Below are positions 28,254-32,880 of a stretch of 32,880 nt of DNA, one piece after another; within the stretch, counting starts at the first letter, position 1, and each line of letters opens with the position of its first letter. The position numbers and the translations under genes are program-made. Source of the DNA: Chara braunii. Its lineage: Eukaryota; Streptophyta; Charophyceae; Charales; Characeae. The notes beneath the pieces were generated by a model. That model was not told the origin of the DNA. It did no database searches and saw only the letters and a program-made list of their open reading frames with translations. Location of the stretch: positions 154,341 to 187,220 of the forward strand of contig BFEA01000233.1 of the NCBI GenBank assembly GCA_003427395.1, in the 5' to 3' direction.

Positions 28254-28395
28254 CTACCAGTACCTCGAACCCGTCTGCGGCGCCCTGACTGCTTTTCCAT
28301 CATTCATGTATTTGACCCCGTACAGGCAGGTCTGTACACCCAAAACACAGCCTGCGTGTTAACCAGTCATTTCCCAGAAGGTACTGATGCTTTAA
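28250..28395. mobile_element. TTAA-flanked MITE, copy 4, degenerate
   Basis: The 138-bp element (28254-28391) starts CTACCAGTAC and ends GTACTGATGCT, with TTAA on both sides. The ends still pair at most positions. It shares its left TTAA with copy 3. Confidence 0.55.
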
Positions 28396-28590
28396 GAATA
28401 CCAGCGGTTGCCCGCCGGCGGTTCGCACACAGCACACGCCTCCTCCTCCCTCCTTGACCACCTCCTTCGCCTTGCAAACACGCCTTCCCCAAGAAGAAAC
28501 GAAGTCCACCTCCCGACTTGAGATGGTGAGTCTCTCTCCAGTAATATTCCACTTGCATCAGGACCGCGGGCGGTATTGTGTGGCCTGGGT
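28396..28590. other. Unassigned sequence
   Basis: No feature recognised between the TTAA chain and the minisatellite. Confidence 0.35.
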
Positions 28591-29580
28591 GACAGTACGC
28601 AGGCTGGGTGGCACGACACAGGGGGGTCCTACCATGTGGACTGTGTGGCAGTAAAGGGGCTGGGTGGTATTACAGTGTAGGCGATAGTATGTGGGTTGGG
28701 TGGCACCTCACAGGGGGTCGTACTATGTGGACCGGTTGGCACTATGTGAGCTGGGCAGTATTATGTGACATGGGTGATTGGGTGGTACGACATTTGGCGG
28801 GCCATACGTTGTGGACAAGCTGTCACTATGTTGGCAGGGCGGTATTATGTGGTCTGGGTGATACCTTTTTCGTTCCCGAATGGTCCCGATTTATTGGCGG
28901 GGAGCTGCCCCTTACGTGGCCTCGCTGATACCGCGTGGGGGCACCACATGGGGCGGCCCATATTGTCGAGTGGATGGTACTATGTGGGCCGACACAGTAG
29001 AGTGCAAGACAAGTGGGCAATGGTATGTGGGCTGGGTAATACAAATAGCTAAGGAAGAAAGGGGAAAAACAGCTACCACAAAAAAATGGAAAAAGCGAAG
29101 CCCAAGCCCAAGCCCAAGCCCAAGCCCATGTGGCCTGGTTGATACAATGTGGGCTGGGTGGTGCTAGGTGGGGCAGGTCATACTATGTGGACTGGGTGAT
29201 ACTATGTGGGTTGGGCCGTACCACACGGGGTGGGTCTTACTACATGGATTGGTTGGTAGTCCTGTGTGGGCTGGTTGGTATTGTGCAGCCTGGGCGATAC
29301 TCTGTGGGTTGGGTGGCACCACATCGGGCGTGTCATAATGTGTGAAGTGGATGGTACCATGTGGCCTGGATGATGCTATGTCTGCTGGACAGTAACACAC
29401 ATGGTGGTGGGCCATACTATGTGGATTGGGTGGTACTATGTGGGCTGAGTGGTATTACTCAGTCCGGGTAATACTAAATGGGTTGCGTGGTACCATGTCG
29501 GGCAGGCCATACCACATGGACTTGATGGTGCTATGTGGGCTCGCCGGTAAAACATGGGGCATGTCACTGAATGGCACAAC
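28590..29580. repeat. Minisatellite, about 20-23 bp unit
   Basis: Some 40 diverged units of the type ACTATGTGGGCTGGGTGGT follow each other. A distinct unit (CACATNGGGCGGGCCATA-like) recurs at about 28613, 28712, 28790, 28944, 29222, 29320, 29398 and 29493, often 78 or 98 bases apart, pointing to a higher-order repeat of four to five units. The array is broken at 28865-28900 and 29045-29130. Confidence 0.85.
29098..29128. repeat. (AAGCCC)5 hexamer repeat
   Basis: Five copies of AAGCCC lie inside an A-rich interruption of the minisatellite. It is not the plant telomere unit. Confidence 0.85.
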
Positions 29581-29680
29581 TGTTCTTTTCTGTTTTTTGG
29601 TTTCAAAATTTGGACCATTTCTCAATTTATGAATGTCGTCCTTGCACAGGGGCCATGCTGGATTGAACATATGTTGATCA
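29581..29680. other. Unassigned sequence
   Basis: Short AT-rich interval between the minisatellite and the next retroelement copy. Nothing recognised. Confidence 0.3.
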
Positions 29681-30070
29681 GTCTTTTTTTTTTTCAGTCC
29701 AGGGCGTTGTAGAGGTCAGTTACTAGGCTCACATTGATCGCCGGAAGCTGTCAGCCATGGTTGCCCTGAAGAGACGAGGCTACCTCCTATCCGATCCTCG
29801 CATCAATACTCCTAACGCACCCCCTATTCCTACTATCCTACCTCAGTGTGACCTGCACTCAGGACCATTACCCTACCATCGAGGGGAACTTGGACCGAAC
29901 AGTAGTGACAGGCACCAGGGCTACTGACCCAGCCGTGGTGGAAGCGTAGTCGAACGAGCCTCGTCGTACGGTACCTTCGCACGCCAGGCTGAAGCAATCA
30001 CCTATTAGCCCCTAAGTAGACCGACTAGTAACTCCCGCCCTCTCTTATCATCGAGACGCCTATTATTAGT
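29681..30070 (-). repeat. Composite retroelement 3' core, second reverse copy
   Basis: It begins with a T run and TCCAGGGCGTTGTAGAGGTC, then CTACTATCCTACCTCAGTGT. The match to 23979-24345 continues to GTAGACCGACTAGTAACTC. Only a partial 110-bp tandem unit follows. Confidence 0.7.
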
Positions 30071-30359
30071 CGGTCCTGAGTCCTGACCTCCCCTTTTTCA
30101 CATGCGGCCAGCATCAGAATGCATGGATCCATTCCCTCCCTCAGACAACAGCATAGTTGACGTATCATGGCATGGGATGGGAGAATAAACCTCGGAACAT
30201 TATAAATCAGGAGCCTGATGGAATAGCATGACAGAAAAACAGGTGGCTTTAGCCAGCCCGAAGAGGCAAGGCTCCTTTTGTGCGCTTCTTCTTGCTACCA
30301 TTTATTACCACCTGATCCTAGAGGCTAGGGATCGGCCTTCAACATCATCATGTCATGAT
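30071..30359. other. Unassigned sequence
   Basis: A 202-residue frame starting at 30228 runs through this stretch, the hairpin retroposon and the SINE head. Because it is built from three unrelated repeats I do not call it a gene. GATCCTAG and CTAGGGATC at about 30314-30333 form a small inverted repeat. Confidence 0.4.
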
Positions 30360-30430
30360 GGGACGCTGGACCCGATTTCCAGCAGGTGCCGCTCTCCATC
30401 AATAGATCGGAGAACCCTTGTACAAAAAAT
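30360..30430 (+). repeat. Hairpin retroposon, copy 15
   Basis: GGGACGCTGGACCCGATTTCC with intact hairpin 1, then CGCTCTCCATCAATAGATCGG for hairpin 2. Hairpin 3 is absent and only a run of six A follows. Confidence 0.65.
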
Positions 30431-30496
30431 AACTGAGGTGTGGAAGGATGTATCATTGCAGATGCAAATGAAACAGTGCAAGATCCAAGCTTTTCC

Positions 30497-31750
30497 AGTT
30501 GATGTAGCTCAGTGGTTAGAGCACCAGTTGGAAATGTGCATTGTGGTACGAGGTTGCGGGTTCAAAACTCAATTACATCCTTGTGCATGGACACCGGCAG
30601 GGCGTTGGAATGACACACGGCTGGACAGCCCCCCCCTTTGGCTGACGCAGGTAAGCTATGACAGACACTGCCTGCGCACCACCCAAGGGTTAGTCCGGGT
30701 TGCTATATGTCGGATTCTACGTACGCGGGTTGCTCGAGCACATTGGCTACTGGTTGCTCTGATGATCTCCCCCATCATCCGTCATACATGGTCCATACTA
30801 CAGTCTGGCATAGCTGTTATACACACATATTCATAGTGTCATATGGCTCTTGATACCTATACTACCTACAGGCACATCTATACACCGTCTTAGGGCGTAC
30901 ACCCGTGGCCTATGGGCAAATTGCACAGCCTATGGTCACTGATACACTGCTTACACATACACACAGGTTAAGATACACACACCTATACACCATCTTAGGG
31001 CGTACACCTGTGGCCTATGGTCACCGATACACTGCTTACACATTCACATAGGTTACGACTTAGACACTGACATATCAGTAGAGTCAGGTGGGGGAGACCG
31101 ATCTCTGTCAAGGGTTTGTCATGGGGTTCAGATCCAGGCTCCAGGGAGTCTGCTCTGGTCTGTGCGAATACTTGGCCGCGATCCGGTTCGTCGGTATGGA
31201 CTGATAGTGATACTGATTGTGCCTGATGTCCGAAGTCCCTCGAGTAACATGGTTTGAGCGTTCAGACTTCCACTGGGGCTGGGTGGGGTAGCTGTCTAGT
31301 CCAGGTGCCTATAACTACTGTTCGGTCTACGTCATCCTCTGAGGATAGGGTGGTTATCCTGAGTGCTTGTACCACTGAGGTAGGATAGTAGGCGTAGGGG
31401 ATGCGTTAGGAGAATTGAAGTGAGGTAGGGTAGGGAGGCAGTCCTGCCGTCGCGCGTCAGTGTACCCACTAGCTGGTTGAGCTCGAATAGTACCAGGAAG
31501 GTGACCCCTCCGATATCACACTAGGTGGGAGCCATGAGCCCACACCTGGCCAGCGTCCGGTCTGTGATTGGCGCCAGTGGAATACCACCAACAAGGGCCA
31601 TACCTCCCCACGCGAACTTCCGAATCGGTTGCCGGGAATAATACTGGGTTGGTCGCCCACTGGGAAGTATCCCTCCAGCGCTCCTATGACAGTATGCCCG
31701 ACCTCTATAACAACCTGGGCTTTCTAATAAGAAAGAAAGAAAAAAAAAAG
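30497..31750 (+). mobile_element. Composite retroelement, longest copy (about 1.25 kb)
   Basis: The 5' end is a tRNA-like head of the second SINE family (A box GTAGCTCAGTGGTTAGAGC, B box GGGTTCAAAACTC, 30502-30570). Then come the SINE body, a 105-bp tandem duplication (units at about 30881 and 30986, ACACCRTCTTAGGGCGTAC), the 3' core (CCACTGAGGTAGGATAGTAG) and the ending GACCTCTATAACAACCTGGG before an A run at 31739-31750. It has no coding capacity that I can see, so it would depend on LINE proteins. No target duplication was found. Confidence 0.65.
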
Positions 31751-32271
31751 CAGGAATTTGAGGAGAAATGGTTGGTTGGGGAGGAAAAGGATAGTAGCAG
31801 AACTGGAAGGTGAAACCACCAAGTGGAAAAACTGGAGACACATGGAGAGGCATTGGAATTATAAACAGTCCACCCACTTCTATACCCCCCCTCTTCAACA
31901 CCACTGTCCTTCATCCCCCTCCCATCCAACCCTCGACCCTCGCCCTGACCCTGGCCCTAACCCTTTGAACCCCCCTTTCCTCCCTCCACGCACTTCCCCC
32001 CAACATACCCTCGGAAGCCAAGCACCTCCGCCGACAAGCCAGGCCGGACCATTGGGAATACCTCAGGAGTATGGTCTTGGGTCAAGGTCACAGCAGATGC
32101 AGTGTGAAAGGGAAGAATTGCACCAAGTAAGGGTAGTGCGAGAAGCAGAAGAACCCAGAAAACTGCAGCAAAGGGCGAACGGGGGCAAGGGATTTCTTAG
32201 GAGGAAGCCAGGAATCACCTAATGGCCAAGGGCCAGACCTGGGAATGAGTAGCAAATGGCAATTGAAGTTA
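31751..32271. other. C-rich tract and unassigned sequence
   Basis: At 31880-32030 a C-rich tract resembles the LINE 3' tails, and an open frame (31758-32222) leads into it with Lys/Trp-rich residues. It may be the last coding part and tail of another LINE, but no diagnostic motif is present. Confidence 0.35.
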
Positions 32272-32466
32272 TTAAACCACCAGTACGTGGCCCCGCTATT
32301 TGTTTCTGGTCCAGACCATTAACGCGCCGCAACTTTCGGGGCTCGGTCTCTGGAGCAAAATGGCTCGCGGCGCCATCCAAAAGGTGCACGCCGGTTCTTT
32401 TTTTTTTGGACGCTCAGTGCATTTCCAGCCCCAGAGAAAAGTGCCTCGGTAGTACTGGTGGTTTAA
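32272..32466. mobile_element. TTAA-flanked MITE, copy 5
   Basis: The 187-bp element (32276-32462) has perfect 11-bp ends ACCACCAGTAC...GTACTGGTGGT and TTAA on both sides. TTAACGCGCCGCAACTTTCG inside matches copy 1 (TTAACGCGCCGTGACTTTCA), which shows common descent. Confidence 0.75.
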
Positions 32467-32788
32467 AAGAGTTGGTACCAAGGAATGCAAGGGGGAGACA
32501 TGCAAAGGTGCGATGGCCAGGAGCCGAAAATTAGAGAGAATGGAGAAACAAACATAGACAAGACACATGCATCCTTAGAGATCCAAAGAAGGAGAAAGAA
32601 AAGGAGAGAATACACACACAAAAAAACACGGAACCATGGTACGCACAAAAGGAACTGGCACTTGGATATAAAATTAAGGACAGTGTCATGCCGAGCTGCC
32701 CCTACGATCGTTTCATCCGCCACCAGTAGCGGAATCACGAGGGAATGAAAAAAGTGTGTACCAAAACCTTTGATCCTGCTTCTTAAAT

Positions 32789-32790
<2 letters not shown>
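32467..32790. other. Unassigned sequence
   Basis: A-rich sequence with short frames; no motif, tRNA-like box or repeat found. Confidence 0.35.

Positions 32791-32791
<1 letters not shown>

Positions 32792-32880
<89 letters not shown>
32792..32880. repeat. (GA)n microsatellite reaching the window end
   Basis: At least 44 uninterrupted GA dinucleotides run to the last base. The true length is unknown because the window ends inside it. It can form H-DNA and is a probable assembly break point. Confidence 0.95.

Noticed and set aside
28876-28920. Another hairpin retroposon copy (ATTTATTGGCGGGGAGCTGCCC)
   Set aside because: Only about 15 bases resemble hairpin 2; neither hairpin 1 nor a T run is present.
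30228-30836. 202-residue forward open frame
   Set aside because: It runs through unassigned DNA, a hairpin retroposon and a SINE head in turn, so the protein would be a chance chain of unrelated repeats.
31920-31975. Telomere-like CCCTAACCC words
   Set aside because: Only degenerate CCCTNGCCC-type words occur inside a C-rich tract; there is no array of the plant CCCTAAA unit.
32256-32534. 92-residue forward frame at 32.3 kb
   Set aside because: It lies almost wholly inside TTAA MITE copy 5.

Overview
The window looks like eukaryotic nuclear DNA made almost entirely of transposable-element debris; I recognise no intact host gene. The LINE copies carry the C-terminal zinc-finger region (CSYC...H...C) typical of plant-type L1 elements. 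SINE heads with tRNA-like A and B boxes, TTA- and TTAA-flanked MITEs, long A and T runs, minisatellites and a 740-base assembly gap complete the picture. This suggests a repeat-rich streptophyte (land plant or charophyte alga). A Chara-like genome is only a guess. The sequence shows no prokaryotic features and no CRISPR array.

Layout. 0.3-1.4 kb: three copies of a hairpin-rich A-tailed retroposon, called the 'hairpin retroposon' here. 1.9-2.7 kb: tRNA-like sequences. 3.0-4.8 kb: a duplicated AT-rich unit, then two copies of a short tRNA-derived SINE with visible target-site duplications (TSDs); the second copy has a TTA-flanked MITE inside its A box. 5.2-5.5 kb: two more hairpin retroposons. 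6.4-9 kb: a 5'-truncated L1-like LINE (LINE 1) with reverse transcriptase motifs, stops, frameshifts and a probable internal deletion, followed by a C-rich tail. 9.9-11.2 kb: two hairpin retroposons, a perfect 20-bp hairpin and simple repeats. 11.4-13.1 kb: SINE copies around a LINE fragment, then a three-copy 218-bp tandem repeat. 13.2-14.6 kb: another hairpin retroposon and a reverse-strand LINE fragment.

14.6-19 kb: a duplicated 477-bp unit holding two different tRNA-like modules, and bodies of a large composite retroelement that ends in poly(A). 19.5-20.2 kb: assembly gap. 20.6-26.2 kb: a tRNA-like A-tailed element, a TTAA-flanked MITE, and a second LINE copy split by two blocks of inserted repeats, again ending in a C-rich tail. 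27.9-28.4 kb: a chain of three TTAA-flanked elements that share their TTAA sites. 28.6-29.6 kb: a minisatellite. 29.7-31.8 kb: a further copy of the composite's 3' core and the longest composite retroelement. 32.3-32.9 kb: one more TTAA MITE and a long (GA)n run to the window end.

How the parts relate. The LINEs are the only recognisable source of reverse transcriptase and could have mobilised the A-tailed SINEs, hairpin retroposons and composites in trans (inference). The MITEs would need DNA transposases not present here. The most unusual signal is the hairpin retroposon family, about 15 full or partial copies, in which several stems appear to be kept by compensatory base changes. That points to selection on the RNA fold rather than on the sequence.
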